From: Candidatus Muiribacterium halophilum
GTDB lineage: Bacteria > Muiribacteriota > Muiribacteriia > Muiribacteriales > Muiribacteriaceae
DNA length: 43,331 nucleotides
NCBI GenBank assembly: GCA_023228995.1
Contig: JALOAD010000029.1
Span: 1-43,331, forward strand
Direction of reading: 5' to 3'
This document shows positions 43,213 through 43,331 of this stretch, piece after piece (the first letter of the stretch is position 1; each line of letters opens with the position of its first letter). The notes under the pieces are model-generated. The model saw only the letters and a list, made by a program, of their open reading frames with translations, was not told the DNA's origin and made no database searches. A program made the translations under genes and the position numbers.

Positions 43213-43331
43213 TTAATATAGGAATGAGAATTCTTGTTTTAGTTTTTCTCGAATTTCATTTTCAGTTTCAGTATCCATGATATCATATTTATCATTGTAC
43301 CAATTTATTATTTTATCTAATATAATTTCTT
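43213..43331 (-). CDS. C-terminal fragment of a gene running off the window
   Basis: The minus-strand frame is open from the window edge to a TAA at 43213-43215. The 38 visible residues (EIILDKIINWYNDKYDIMDT, then ETENEIREKLKQEFSFLY) are charged, helical and protein-like. The start lies outside the window. No family can be named from this fragment. It ends 40 bases before the small gene at 43173 and is probably cotranscribed with it. Confidence 0.55.
   Translation of the reverse strand, partial: EIILDKIINWYNDKYDIMDTETENEIREKLKQEFSFLY

Noticed and set aside
1-43331. Alternative genetic code
   Set aside because: Conserved genes (ligase, deaminase, DnaJ, S1) read through cleanly with the standard code, and TAA, TAG and TGA are each found at natural ends.

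Overview
The window reads as a piece of a large double-stranded DNA phage (or a prophage of one) that infects a member of the Bacteroidetes, probably Flavobacteria-like. The DNA is very AT-rich, genes are tightly packed, and most of the coding length goes to very long, Asn/Ser/Tyr/Ile-rich virion-type proteins. These alternate with phage-style DNA-metabolism genes. The host assignment rests on promoters: at least six intergenic sites carry TTTG, 18-20 bases, then TAnnTTTG, which is the Bacteroidetes housekeeping consensus, and Shine-Dalgarno sequences are not evident. The standard code fits; TAA, TAG and TGA all end genes. No tRNA, rRNA, CRISPR array, integrase or transposase was seen.

Layout. 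(1) 1-9019, plus strand: a tail-fibre/adhesin cassette of five genes. Two carry collagen-like Gly-Ser/Thr repeats, two are LamG (concanavalin-A-like) proteins, and one has GIGTTxP tail-fibre repeats. (2) 9020-9337: a non-coding stretch with a nested inverted-repeat element. (3) 9338-13143: an ECF-like sigma factor (-), an orphan adenine-N6 methyltransferase (+) and an NAD-dependent DNA ligase without its zinc finger (-). (4) 13268-20901: three large probable structural proteins. (5) 20933-24024: a UVR-motif protein, a four-domain S1-like RNA-binding protein, and a tandemly duplicated unknown gene whose promoter and terminator were copied with it. (6) 24099-25551 (-): a C39-peptidase/GNAT fusion overlapping an HD phosphohydrolase. 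(7) 25782-32836: two giant proteins with WxxGxF beta-solenoid-like repeats. (8) 32860-34143 (-): an overlapping operon ending in a short DnaJ. (9) 34236-35425 (+): a small membrane protein, dCMP deaminase and a helical protein under one promoter. (10) 35647-38426 (-): an operon ending in an SbcC/gp46-like ATPase interrupted by a mini-intein in its Walker A motif. (11) 38509-43331: a T5orf172-type gene, a helicase-methyltransferase fusion with a small partner, and a fragmentary edge.

How the parts fit. Fibre, LamG and solenoid proteins would build the host-recognition and tail apparatus. Ligase, SbcC-like ATPase and dCMP deaminase serve replication, recombination and nucleotide supply. The methyltransferase and the helicase-methyltransferase may protect or modify phage DNA. 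The sigma factor and S1-like protein are candidates for redirecting host transcription and translation. All family names come from reading motifs by eye; no database search was possible.
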